From assembly GCA_017468425.1 (NCBI GenBank), contig JAFUIO010000026.1, positions 1 through 64,000 on the forward strand: a stretch of DNA of 64,000 nucleotides, written 5' to 3'. A program made the translations under genes and the position numbers. Position 1 is the first letter of the stretch; the number at the start of each line of letters is the position of its first letter. The notes below the pieces were generated by a model, which was not told where the DNA came from, searched no databases, and saw only the letters and a program-made list of their open reading frames with translations. The stretch comes from Clostridia bacterium (lineage in GTDB: Bacteria > Bacillota > Clostridia > Oscillospirales > Acutalibacteraceae). This document shows, in pieces, positions 23,397 to 34,082 of this stretch.

Positions 23397-26300
23397 TCAC
23401 ATACGTGCTCTTATCACAGAAACTGTTGTAGTTATTACCGCAATAATTATCTGTACAATCACAACTATACCTGCTGTGAACACAGAAAGATTTCCGCCGA
23501 AAGCAAATACGGCTGCAGTAATAAGCCCTGCAAGCATCATTATTGCCTGAATAATGAATGTAAGTTTAACACTGCCTGAATAAGAAAATGCAGATGCAAA
23601 TGTTTCAAACAAAGAAAGTGATGTTCCGTCATGAATTAATTTTGCATTAGCAGTTTTACGTACACGATGAATGTAACCGTCAAGCAAGCCGCCCTCAAAA
23701 TCGCCCACAACTTTAAAGCTTTCTCTGGGCATATTATATTCGAGAGAAAGGAATTCTTCATCTATGTTGCAGTCATTTGTTGAAACAACAATTGTAATTC
23801 CGTTTTTCTCAAGCTTTGCAAGATGCTTTTTCATTTCTTCGTTTTTGCCGTATTCAACCACAAGCATAGCCGCAACTCTGCCGTCAATTGCAATGTAGAG
23901 AACTTTTTTGCCTTCCTTCAGGCAGGCAACCTCCGCACCTTTGGGCGGTGCTTCCATATTGTGGTTTATAAGAAGATTTCTGTTACCTACAAAAACCTTT
24001 TCTCCTCTTATCCAGCCGGTAAGACCGAGTCTTTCTTCGTAACGCAGGTCTTCAACTTCAGGAAGAAGCTCTCTTCTGTCGCCGATAATTGCTTTGTCAA
24101 AAACATGAGCAAGCGGACCTCTCGAGTTTGTAAGCATTGCTGCTGCGTAGAGAATAATATCGTCAACTCTTACCGTACCGTAGTCCTTCATCCCGTGGAA
24201 ATTACACTTACTTACATCAAACAAATCTATTGCGTCAACAACAACAGCATCTGTCTTATCGATATTTGCCGTTGAATTATAGCCTGTGATACAAGCTCTT
24301 CTCTTTGCAAGTTTTTTGTTGACAGATGCAAGAGAGAAGTTAAGAGTAAACAACAACGTTGTGGGGAAAGACACAAGAAGTGCTGCCATAAGTGTTGAAA
24401 AAGCCACAATAACATCCTGATTCACAATTGCAGCAATAACCGCAACTATAAGCGAAAGCACTGCAAATACAGGGAAGAAAAGTTTAGTAAATCTGTCTGC
24501 AGGATTGGATGCAAAAGAATTATAAACAAATCTTCCGGGGAACATTGTTTTGCATGAATATTTCAGGTCAGGATTATTTCCTGCAAAAACTCTGCCGATA
24601 TTCTGTGCAGTGTTAAGGTCATCAATATTCTGTATTGTGAATAAATTATCCTGTCTTTTTGCCGTAGCAGTTTTAAACGCATTAATTGCACGTGTGGTTT
24701 CCATTGTTCTTCCTAAACAATTGAAAACAACACACATAATAACAGCTACTGTGTATACCGGATAATTTTCCGTAACACCTGATAAATCGAAAAACATCAC
24801 AAGAGAGGTGAGTATGGAAACAAGCACCATAACAGTCACTGCTGTCTCACCTGTGAATTTACCCTTTGACAAGCCTGAAATGCCCGGCTGTGTAACAGAT
24901 GAGCCGAAAACAAAGGTAAGTAACATACAAGCAAGTGACAAACCTACCGTGCATGCAGAATTAACACTGCTTGACATAATTTCTATACCTGAAAGCAAAC
25001 CTGTTATTCCTGCAAAAAGCAATGCCATTATTGCCATTGCAATCATTCCGAAAATATATCGTCTGCGTCTGTCATAAAGCTCTCTGAAAACCTGAGGTTT
25101 TTCATTGGGTGTTGAATATTCCGTCAGTTTTTTATCTCTTTCCTGAATAAAAGATTTTTTAAACATGGTGAAGAAAGATTTAGGATCATTTTCGTCGCTG
25201 AGAACGAGATGCTCCTCTTCATCGTACTTACCTTTTTCAGGTGAAAAATAATTGGGGTCAATATCATCATAATCGCTGGGAAGACTTGTTATTTTGAAAA
25301 GATTTTTCTTTTCTTCACGCACTTTACGTAATTCTTCCTGAACCTCATCATCACTGACTTCCTCAGGCATCATATCTTCATCTTCCGTAAAGCCGTCAAA
25401 TCTTAACTGGTCATCGTCAACTTTTCTGTTATATTGTGAAAAGAAAATATCGTTATTTTCTTCATCTTCCGCTTCTTTTTCAGCTTCAGAAATATTATCT
25501 GATTTTGCTACTTCCTCAAAATCGGACAAACCGTCAATAAAAATAGTTGACTCAGATTCTTCTTTGTCTTCAGAAGATAACTTCCCGTCAATAATTTTTG
25601 TCTGCTCAAAATTTTCAGGCAGAACCTTTTCAAAAATCTGAGTTTTTTCTTCTGCGACGGTTTCTTCTGCAACTTCAGGTTTATCTTCCTGAATTTCTTC
25701 AGTTTCCACAGGTTCCGCAGCGTCTACATATTCCTGACTTTCCAGGTCAAAACGCTTTTCTCTTACCGGCGGAGTAACTGTTTCCTGAGCTTCAAGCTTT
25801 TCAAGCTCGGCCGCACGCTGTCTGCGAAGAATATCGTTGAAATCGCCTTCTTTTCTTCTTGCATCGAAAATAGCTTCACCGAATTTTTCTTTTACGGTTT
25901 CCATTGCATTTTCTCTGACTTCGGCTCTTTCCACTTTTCTCTTGTTGAGAATTTTTGAATTTTTAAAAATATCCTTGATTTTTAAATAATCGCCTCTGTC
26001 AAAGGTACCGTCATAAACAACCTCATTGTCGCTTATTCCGTCGTCATAAGAGCTTTCGTCAATTTCTTTGAATTCTCCGTCTTCTCTTGCGTCATTTATG
26101 TTCCCTTCAACTGAAGAAAATTCGTTATCTGCAATATTGTCAAAAAAAGTGTTTTCCACCTGAGGCACTTCTGTTTTTTCTTCCTCAATTGTTGACAGCA
26201 CACCTTCAAAACCGGAAACAAAGTTTTCTTCATTTTCCGTTTCTTCTGTTTCGGGGAAAAATTCCTCTGCCGACTGAATTTCTTCTTCAACTGTTTCTTC

Positions 26301-26801
26301 AATTTCTTCAGGAACTTCGTCAGTTTCTTCATCAGAAACCTGCTCTGTTTCCTGCTCTTCAGAATCTTCATCTTCAGGCTCAACATAGCCTTCAGAAACA
26401 GAAGAAATATCTTCAAATTCTGTGGGAATTTTATTTCCATCATCAGCTTTATTTGCTAAATCCTGCTCATATTCTTTGGAAAAATAAACAGCACTCTCGT
26501 CGTAGCTTTCTTCGCTTTCTTCTTTTTCTGTTCTGCCGAAATCAGGCTTCTGCGGTTCAGAATATTCCTGATATCTGTCAACATCAAATTCTTCATCTGC
26601 CTGCTGAATATCGGGAAGGTTTCCCACATCTTCAATCAACTTATTGATATCGTCAATTGACCAATTCTTTACAGGTGTTCCGTCAGAGGATTCAAACAAA
26701 TCATCAACCAAAGCATTTTCCTGCTGTTCATCAACAGACTCTTCATATATTTTTCTGTATTTTTCAATTTCCAGTCCCATCAAATCGATTTCATCAGACA
26801 T
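23397..26801 (-). CDS. Degenerate P1B-type ATPase-like membrane protein with a long acidic amino-terminal region
   Basis: 1,134 residues. Residues 1 to about 540 are very rich in Glu, Asp and Ser and probably disordered. About 545-700 carry the first membrane helices (IFGMIAMAIMALLFAGITGL and others). A later pair (about 775-830) is followed by the P-type ATPase core order, but every catalytic motif is altered: the metal-site CPx is SFP, DKTGT is DAIDL (Asp856 kept, Lys-Thr-Gly-Thr lost), TGDN is STNDCN and GDGxND is missing. The nucleotide-domain part GWIRGEKVFVGNRNLLINHN is still recognisable. Two carboxy helices end it. It is thus probably a pseudoenzyme without ATP-driven transport; function unknown. 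AGGAGGTAA sets the start; rlmB lies 63 bases upstream on the same strand. Confidence 0.85.
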   Translation of the reverse strand: MSDEIDLMGLEIEKYRKIYEESVDEQQENALVDDLFESSDGTPVKNWSIDDINKLIEDVGNLPDIQQADEEFDVDRYQEYSEPQKPDFGRTEKEESEESYDESAVYFSKEYEQDLANKADDGNKIPTEFEDISSVSEGYVEPEDEDSEEQETEQVSDEETDEVPEEIEETVEEEIQSAEEFFPETEETENEENFVSGFEGVLSTIEEEKTEVPQVENTFFDNIADNEFSSVEGNINDAREDGEFKEIDESSYDDGISDNEVVYDGTFDRGDYLKIKDIFKNSKILNKRKVERAEVRENAMETVKEKFGEAIFDARRKEGDFNDILRRQRAAELEKLEAQETVTPPVREKRFDLESQEYVDAAEPVETEEIQEDKPEVAEETVAEEKTQIFEKVLPENFEQTKIIDGKLSSEDKEESESTIFIDGLSDFEEVAKSDNISEAEKEAEDEENNDIFFSQYNRKVDDDQLRFDGFTEDEDMMPEEVSDDEVQEELRKVREEKKNLFKITSLPSDYDDIDPNYFSPEKGKYDEEEHLVLSDENDPKSFFTMFKKSFIQERDKKLTEYSTPNEKPQVFRELYDRRRRYIFGMIAMAIMALLFAGITGLLSGIEIMSSSVNSACTVGLSLACMLLTFVFGSSVTQPGISGLSKGKFTGETAVTVMVLVSILTSLVMFFDLSGVTENYPVYTVAVIMCVVFNCLGRTMETTRAINAFKTATAKRQDNLFTIQNIDDLNTAQNIGRVFAGNNPDLKYSCKTMFPGRFVYNSFASNPADRFTKLFFPVFAVLSLIVAVIAAIVNQDVIVAFSTLMAALLVSFPTTLLFTLNFSLASVNKKLAKRRACITGYNSTANIDKTDAVVVDAIDLFDVSKCNFHGMKDYGTVRVDDIILYAAAMLTNSRGPLAHVFDKAIIGDRRELLPEVEDLRYEERLGLTGWIRGEKVFVGNRNLLINHNMEAPPKGAEVACLKEGKKVLYIAIDGRVAAMLVVEYGKNEEMKKHLAKLEKNGITIVVSTNDCNIDEEFLSLEYNMPRESFKVVGDFEGGLLDGYIHRVRKTANAKLIHDGTSLSLFETFASAFSYSGSVKLTFIIQAIMMLAGLITAAVFAFGGNLSVFTAGIVVIVQIIIAVITTTVSVIRARM

Positions 26802-26864
26802 GGCTTTACCTCCTAAGGGTAGTTCAAATAATGCAAAGCGTTTTATAAAATTATCCCGCTTACC

Positions 26865-27647
26865 CTACTTCGCTTTTATATTACTTCTCTGCCTTGAAAT
26901 TTCCATCATAAGCACACCTGCCGCAACAGATGCATTAAGCGATGTGATTTTTCCTTTCATAGGCAATGTTACAAGAAAATCGCATTTTTCCTTTATCAAT
27001 CTTCCGATCCCTTTACCTTCTGAGCCTACCACAAGGGCACAGGGGCCTGAATAATCAACGGAACACCAGTTTTCACCGTTCATATCTGCGCCGTAAACCC
27101 ACACACCGCGTTCTTTCAGGCTATCGATTTCCGCTGCAAGGTTTCCCACTCTCGCCACAGGAACATATTCTATTGCACCTGCTGAAGTTTTGCCGACTGC
27201 AAAAGAAAGAGAAACGGAACGTCTTTTGGGAATAATAATTCCGTGGGCACCTGCAACTTCTGCAGTTCTGATTATTGCACCTAAATTATGCGGGTCTTCA
27301 AGTTCATCGCAGATTATAATAAACGGTGCTTCGCCTCTTTCCTCGGCAAGACGGAAAATATCATCAACACTTGAATATTCTTTTACCGCACATTTCGCGG
27401 CAACACCCTGATGGTTGGCATTGAAGCACATAAAATCAAGCTTTTTGATATCTACTTCCTTGATTACAACACCTTTATCTTTACATGCGCGTAAAATTGA
27501 AGATACAGAACCGCCTCTTTCACCTTTTGCAACAAAAAGTGTGTCAATTGTTCTGCCTGAATTAATCGCCTCAAGCACTGCATTTCTGCCGATTAAAAGG
27601 TCATTATTCTCTTTGTTTATTTCTTTTTCATTATTTCTCATCTGCAA
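26865..27647 (-). CDS. rlmB: SpoU-family rRNA 2'-O-methyltransferase (RlmB type)
   Basis: A 260-residue SPOUT enzyme, expected to 2'-O-methylate G2251 of 23S rRNA. The amino-terminal substrate-binding domain starts LLIGRNAVLEAINSGR. The SPOUT motifs are DELEDPHNLGAIIRTAEVAG (motif 1), ALVVGSEGKGIGRL (motif 2) and LPMKGKITSLNASVAAGVLM (motif 3, SAM knot). Two near starts (27647, 27641) are possible. Its promoter is at 27674-27702. The large P-type-like gene follows on the same strand. Confidence 0.92.
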   Translation of the reverse strand: MQMRNNEKEINKENNDLLIGRNAVLEAINSGRTIDTLFVAKGERGGSVSSILRACKDKGVVIKEVDIKKLDFMCFNANHQGVAAKCAVKEYSSVDDIFRLAEERGEAPFIIICDELEDPHNLGAIIRTAEVAGAHGIIIPKRRSVSLSFAVGKTSAGAIEYVPVARVGNLAAEIDSLKERGVWVYGADMNGENWCSVDYSGPCALVVGSEGKGIGRLIKEKCDFLVTLPMKGKITSLNASVAAGVLMMEISRQRSNIKAK

Positions 27648-27673
27648 AACCCTTACATAAAGTTATTCATTAT

Positions 27674-27702
27674 ATTTTATCACAAACGTTTACTCATTGC
27701 AA
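27674..27702 (-). promoter_or_regulatory. SigA promoter of rlmB
   Basis: TTGCAA (27702-27697), 17 bases, TAAAAT (27679-27674) with a TG extension. The spacer and -10 nearly repeat those of the glycosylase promoter at 4976-5004. Confidence 0.7.
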
Positions 27703-27769
27703 GAAAAACGCAGGATTTTCAACAATGATACAAATAAATCTTTTTTTCGTTGCATATATACAGCGCAGA

Positions 27770-27802
27770 ATGACGTTTTTTGCCTTTGGTGAATAATATA
27801 AT
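27770..27802 (+). promoter_or_regulatory. Possible Spo0A-type long-spacer promoter of spoIIE
   Basis: ATGACG (27770-27775) and TATAAT (27797-27802) are 21 bases apart, the unusual spacing of the Bacillus spoIIE promoter, which needs Spo0A. TGACGTT, overlapping the -35, is two mismatches from the TGTCGAA Spo0A box. Confidence 0.4.
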
Positions 27803-27841
27803 TTACCTTGTAATATTATTTTTACCGAAAGGATGTTCAAA

Positions 27842-30166
27842 ATGGAAAAACTGCAGAAATTATTCACCCGGGGCACTGCTGCCGGATCAACTTCCGACGG
27901 CAGAATAAATTCAAAAACAATTTACACATCACTTGTCATCGCTCTTATTTCAGCACTGCTCGGCAGCGGATGCATTTTTGATGAAATGTATCCATTCGGT
28001 TTTGCAATGATAATGGCTTCTCCGGGAATATATTCCCTTGCAGCATTTATCGGAGCAGGTACGGGACTTGTTTTTTCGCGGACAGGCCTTTATCTTTTCA
28101 GATATCTTATCTGTGCAGGAGCTCTTATGATAATCCGCAGCCGTATTCTCACCGAAAAAAAGCGTTCAGGCAATGTCTGGATTTATTCCTTTGCCTCTTT
28201 ACTTGTAATATGCTCTGTAACAGGTGTTGCTGTGGTTCTGCCTTCTCACGGCTCCTTTGACGAAATACTTATGTTTGTTTCTGAAGGTGCAATTGCAGCA
28301 TTTATTTCCTTCTTCTACAGAAGATGCATAATCAGATTCACTAAAGAAAACAGAAAAACTTTTTCTTCAGGAGAAATCCTTTGCCTTTACATAAGCTTTT
28401 CAACAATTATTGCATCGTTTGCAGGTTATAATTTTTATGGCTTTTCTCCCGCAGAAGCGCTATCTTTCTTTGCAATAATTTTTTCGTCCTTTATTCTGGG
28501 AGAATCAGGCGGTGTGCTTTGCGCCTGCCTTTGTGCAGCAGCTCTTTCCACAGATATTTTCACAGGCTACAACATTTTTCCCATTATTTTTTCAGGAGTT
28601 ATTTCGTCTGTTTTTTCACCTCTCGGCAAAGCCGGAACTTCTCTTTCATTTCTTCTTGCATTTGCTTCAACATCACTTTTTACAACAGGAGAAAACTTTC
28701 TTGTCAGATTTATTTCCGTATGCGCTGCCTGTGTTGTCTTTTGGCTTATACCTGTCAGATTTCTGCGAAAAATTTCTGCGTTTCTCAAAACGGGAGAATC
28801 CTCTGCAGTTGAAAACAATTACAGGAAGGACGTATCGTGTAAACTTTCCCACACTGCCGAAGCACTTGTTAATATCTGTTCCGGTATGAACAAGGTTTCC
28901 GAAAATCTGAAAAAAATTGACAGCAACACAGACAGAAATATTTTCTGCAAAATCAGAAATAAAGTCTGCCATAACTGTATCAACAGCGAAAAATGCTGGC
29001 AGGAAAGTTTTCAGTACACACTCAAGGGCTTTGATGAGCTTGCAAAAAATTACCACTCGGGGAAATCTCCTGCCGCAACAGATTTTGCAAAGCAATTTCT
29101 TAAAAACTGTCCCCATAACAAAGAGCTTGTTTCATCTATGGTACAGGGATTCAGAAAGCACGAGGAATCTCTCCGTGAAGAAATTGCCCTTGATGAAAAA
29201 AGACAACTTATAAGCGATCAGATGCAGTGTATGAGCGATGTGCTTGTTGATTTTTCTGAAAATTTCAGCAGATGCAACCTTGTGGATAATGAGCTTTCCC
29301 GTAAAGTAAAAGAAATTTTCAATTCATTCTCAATCAGATGCACAAAAGCTGTCTGTATTATTGACACTGATTCAAATATGACAATAAAAGCATATTGCAA
29401 AAAAATCGAGAGCACTATAGACAGAAAGAAACTCAAAGAAGCAATTGAGCAGGCTTCTTTCAGAAAATTCAACAATGCAGATATTGATTTTACGGAAAAC
29501 GGCACCGTCGTGATTTTTAAGCAAAAGCCCTGGATGAAAATGAAAGTCGGAAAAATTCAGATTTCAAGCGAAGAATCACCCATCTGCGGTGACTGCCTGA
29601 AAGAAACAAACGATGAATACGGAAACAGAACAATAATTCTTTCAGACGGTATGGGTACAGGCGGAAGAGCTGCAGTTGATGCCGCAATAACAGCAGAATA
29701 TTTTTCCGAGCTTCTTGAGGGAAACATAAGTCCCGATAATGCGCTTAAAATAATCAACTCAGTTCTTTCCGTCAAATCCTCAACTGAATCCCTTTCTACC
29801 ATAGACCTTGCAAAAATAAATTTATTTTCAGGTAAAGCGGAATTCTACAAAGCGGGTGCCGCTGCATCCTTTGTGAGAAAAAACGGAAAATGCAAAGTAA
29901 TTGAGGGGGCTTCATTACCTGCCGGTATTCTTCACGATGTTTCTTTCGCCAAGGAAAATGTCACCCTTTCCAAAGGCGATATTGTTGTTATGGTTTCTGA
30001 CGGTGTTACAAACGGCTCTCAACAATGGTTAATTGACGAAATAGAAAAATTCAACCTTTCAAACCCTGAACTTCTGGCGCAGAAAATTGCAGGAAATGTG
30101 TGTGAAAAAAGCAAGGGAGAAAGACGTGATGACATTACTGTTTTCGTCGGAATTATGACCGCCTGA
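27842..30166 (+). CDS. spoIIE: Stage II sporulation protein E (membrane PPM phosphatase)
   Basis: A 774-residue serine phosphatase that dephosphorylates SpoIIAA and so activates SigF, also acting at the asymmetric septum. About residues 25-325 hold about ten membrane helices. A Cys-containing middle region (VCHNCINSEKCW) precedes the PPM domain at about 560-774, with ILSDGMGTGGRAAVDA (metal Asp), LPAGILHDV, VVMVSDGVTNG and RRDDITVFVG. The ATG at 27833 sits directly on the ribosome site; AAAGGATG places the start at 27842. It is divergent from rlmB. No spoIIA genes are in the window. Confidence 0.95.
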   Translation: MEKLQKLFTRGTAAGSTSDGRINSKTIYTSLVIALISALLGSGCIFDEMYPFGFAMIMASPGIYSLAAFIGAGTGLVFSRTGLYLFRYLICAGALMIIRSRILTEKKRSGNVWIYSFASLLVICSVTGVAVVLPSHGSFDEILMFVSEGAIAAFISFFYRRCIIRFTKENRKTFSSGEILCLYISFSTIIASFAGYNFYGFSPAEALSFFAIIFSSFILGESGGVLCACLCAAALSTDIFTGYNIFPIIFSGVISSVFSPLGKAGTSLSFLLAFASTSLFTTGENFLVRFISVCAACVVFWLIPVRFLRKISAFLKTGESSAVENNYRKDVSCKLSHTAEALVNICSGMNKVSENLKKIDSNTDRNIFCKIRNKVCHNCINSEKCWQESFQYTLKGFDELAKNYHSGKSPAATDFAKQFLKNCPHNKELVSSMVQGFRKHEESLREEIALDEKRQLISDQMQCMSDVLVDFSENFSRCNLVDNELSRKVKEIFNSFSIRCTKAVCIIDTDSNMTIKAYCKKIESTIDRKKLKEAIEQASFRKFNNADIDFTENGTVVIFKQKPWMKMKVGKIQISSEESPICGDCLKETNDEYGNRTIILSDGMGTGGRAAVDAAITAEYFSELLEGNISPDNALKIINSVLSVKSSTESLSTIDLAKINLFSGKAEFYKAGAAASFVRKNGKCKVIEGASLPAGILHDVSFAKENVTLSKGDIVVMVSDGVTNGSQQWLIDEIEKFNLSNPELLAQKIAGNVCEKSKGERRDDITVFVGIMTA

Positions 30167-30239
30167 AAAAATTAAGCAACTTTAACAACTAAATCTGATA
30201 AAAAAGTTAATACATCGTCATTTTTTTTGAAAACTGATA

Positions 30240-30269
30240 TTGCAAAATCACCACAATAAATGTTATAAT
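30240..30269 (+). promoter_or_regulatory. SigA promoter of guaB
   Basis: TTGCAA (30240-30245), 18 bases, TATAAT (30264-30269). The 84-base leader shows no purine riboswitch. Confidence 0.65.
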
Positions 30270-30278
30270 ATCTGTTAA

Positions 30279-31820
<1,542 letters not shown>

Positions 31821-31834
31821 TTTTAAAATATTTA

Positions 31835-31868
31835 TTGCCGCAGACAATATGCTCTGCGGCAAATTTTT
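31835..31868 (+). terminator. Terminator of guaB
   Basis: Perfect 10-bp stem TTGCCGCAGA / TCTGCGGCAA, eight-base loop, then ATTTTTG. Confidence 0.88.
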
Positions 31869-31919
31869 GTGAAGGAGGTTTTTAAAATAGAAAACAATAA
31901 CAAAATTCAGGAAAACAAA

Positions 31920-33254
31920 ATGGGCATTATGCCTGTAAACAAGCTTTTGATTTCAATGTCACTGCCGATGATTATCTCAATGATAGTTCAGGCTCTTTAC
32001 AACGTTGTAGACAGCATTTTCGTATCTTACATTTCCGAAAATGCACTCACTGCAGTTTCACTTGCTTTCCCGGCACAGAACCTGATGATTGCCTTTGCTT
32101 CAGGCACAGCAGTAGGTGTTAACGCATTGCTTTCAAAAAGTCTTGGCGAAAAGAACTTTGACAGGGCAAACAAATCTGCCGAAAACGGACTTTTTCTCGT
32201 TTTTATAGAATATCTGTTTTTCCTTGCTTTCGGTATTTTCGGTGTCCGCTTTTTCTATAATATGCAGACCGATGTTGTCGAAATAGTTGAATACGGTTAT
32301 TCATATATGAGCATATGCTCGATTTTTTCCTTCGGCGTTTTTGGTCAGATGATGACAGAAAGACTTATGCAGTCAACGGGAAGAACCATTTACACAATGT
32401 TCACTCAGGGCTCAGGTGCGATAATCAATATTATCCTTGACCCTATTCTTATTTTCGGTTTGCTCGGATTCCCCAAAATGGGCATTGCAGGTGCTGCATG
32501 GGCAACTGTAATCGGTCAGATTTTTGCATTTGTTCTTGCACTTGTTCTCAACGCAAAATACAACAAGGACATTAAGCTTTCAGTTAAACATTTCAGACCT
32601 GACAAAAAAATCATCGGCAGAATATTCGCTGTCGGCATACCGTCAACAATTATGATGGCAATAGGCTCTGTAATGAACTTTATGTTCAACAAAATACTCA
32701 TTTCTTTCACAGAAACTGCAGCAGCCGTATTCGGCGTTTATTTCAAACTGCAGAGCTTTATCTTTATGCCCGTTTTCGGTATGAACAACGGTATAATACC
32801 CATTATTGCTTACAACTACGGTGCACAGAAACGCAAGAGAATGATGAAAGCAGTAAAGCTGGGAATTGTATATGCACTTATGTTTATGGTAGCAGGTCTT
32901 ATAATTATGCAGCTTTTCCCCGAACAACTGCTTTCCATTTTCAACGCAACACCTGATATGGTAAAAATCGGTATTCCCGCTTTAAGAACAATCAGTATAT
33001 GTTTTGTTTTTGCGGGATTCTGTATTGTAATCGGTTCGATTTTCCAGGCTCTCGGCAGAGGAACATTCTCAATGATTGTTTCCGTTTCACGTCAGCTTAT
33101 CGTGCTGATTCCTGCAGCATATCTGCTTTCACTGACAGGCGAACTCAATAACGTATGGTGGTCTTTCCCCATTGCAGAAATTGCTTCGGTTATAGCAAGT
33201 GCAGCCTGCTTTATCTACCTTTATAAAAAGGTTATCAGAAAGATTCCCGAATAA
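31920..33254 (+). CDS. MATE-family efflux transporter
   Basis: About 444 residues and 12 membrane helices. MGIMPVNKLLISMSLPMIIS then MIVQALYNVVDSIFVSYI are the typical opening, with TAVSLAFPAQNLMIAFA and a repeated half from about residue 235. It expels cationic drugs or other metabolites by sodium or proton antiport; the substrate cannot be told. The start is uncertain. The frame runs back to GTG 31869, and a strong AAGGAGG at about 31872-31878 faces ATA 31887, while the first ATG (31920) has only a weak AGGA. It lies directly behind the guaB terminator. Confidence 0.9.
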   Translation: MGIMPVNKLLISMSLPMIISMIVQALYNVVDSIFVSYISENALTAVSLAFPAQNLMIAFASGTAVGVNALLSKSLGEKNFDRANKSAENGLFLVFIEYLFFLAFGIFGVRFFYNMQTDVVEIVEYGYSYMSICSIFSFGVFGQMMTERLMQSTGRTIYTMFTQGSGAIINIILDPILIFGLLGFPKMGIAGAAWATVIGQIFAFVLALVLNAKYNKDIKLSVKHFRPDKKIIGRIFAVGIPSTIMMAIGSVMNFMFNKILISFTETAAAVFGVYFKLQSFIFMPVFGMNNGIIPIIAYNYGAQKRKRMMKAVKLGIVYALMFMVAGLIIMQLFPEQLLSIFNATPDMVKIGIPALRTISICFVFAGFCIVIGSIFQALGRGTFSMIVSVSRQLIVLIPAAYLLSLTGELNNVWWSFPIAEIASVIASAACFIYLYKKVIRKIPE

Positions 33255-33269
33255 AAACAAGCAAAACAA

Positions 33270-33313
33270 CAGCCCATATCAACGCTCAGCGTTAAGATAT
33301 GGGCAATTTTTTA
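33270..33313. terminator. Bidirectional terminator between MATE and phosphoesterase genes
   Basis: Outer stem GCCCATATC / GATATGGGC with an inner AACGC-TCA-GCGTT hairpin, then ATTTTTT on the forward strand. It overlaps the last codon of the converging phosphoesterase gene. Confidence 0.8.
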
Positions 33314-34078
33314 TGTTCTGATTTCTATACTCGGCTGTCCGCCGTAACCCTCAACACGGATAAAATCTTTTTCAACTGTCACAACAGCGTGATTCTCATT
33401 ATCACCCGTACAGATAGCACGGAAAGTTATATAATAAATTCCGTTTCTTTCCGAAAAATTACCGTGATGATAGTGTCCGCAGAAAACAGCTTTTACTTTA
33501 CCGCTTTTTTCAAAAAGGTCAACAATTTCTTTTCTGTTGATAAGCACATGGTCATCACCATTTTCAATGTCATCCATAACAAACATCTGGTGACAGAAAA
33601 CAAGAATCTCCTTTTCCGATTCATCGATTTCTTTCTTTAACCAAGCAATCTGCTCTGTGTCAAGATAACATTCAGACCACAGAATTTCATTTTCAGGAAA
33701 AGGTGTATCAACACTATTATTATTCCCGTCAAGGCAGAGAATTTTATATTCTCCGCAATCAAAGGAATAATATCTTCCCTTCATTCCGATAATCTTTTCC
33801 CACGTTTTCTTGCTCGTTGAAGTATCGTGATTTCCGATTAAAGCGTAATAATCTTTCCCGCTTTCCTTCATGGCACAGATAACTTCCTGCCACAAATCTG
33901 TTTGCTTTTTCGCACCGTCAACTTCGTCGGCAGTGTCACCGAGATTCATAATAAAATCACAACCGTCAGAATGTTTTTCAATGGCCTTTCTGATTTTAGA
34001 AAGTGATTTATGACGGAATCTCACTTCGTGAGATGTATCATCCGTATAATGTAAATCAGTAAATGCAAGAAATTTCAT
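33311..34078 (-). CDS. Calcineurin-like metallophosphoesterase
   Basis: A 255-residue cytosolic phosphoesterase. All metal motifs are present: FTDLHY (about 6), NLGDTAD (about 45), IGNHDT (about 82), FCHQMF (about 160) and CGHYHHG (about 200). No signal peptide or membrane segment. The substrate is not predictable; related proteins hydrolyse phosphodiesters or nucleotides. It begins four bases after the membrane CinA-like gene and is the last gene of the run that starts with the cysteine desulfurase. Confidence 0.85.
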   Translation of the reverse strand: MKFLAFTDLHYTDDTSHEVRFRHKSLSKIRKAIEKHSDGCDFIMNLGDTADEVDGAKKQTDLWQEVICAMKESGKDYYALIGNHDTSTSKKTWEKIIGMKGRYYSFDCGEYKILCLDGNNNSVDTPFPENEILWSECYLDTEQIAWLKKEIDESEKEILVFCHQMFVMDDIENGDDHVLINRKEIVDLFEKSGKVKAVFCGHYHHGNFSERNGIYYITFRAICTGDNENHAVVTVEKDFIRVEGYGGQPSIEIRT

Positions 34079-34082
34079 TTCT

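Noticed and set aside
26087-26647. 186-codon forward frame opposite the acidic region of the P-type-like gene
   Set aside because: Leu/Gln/His-rich antisense of Glu-rich codons; no start signals.
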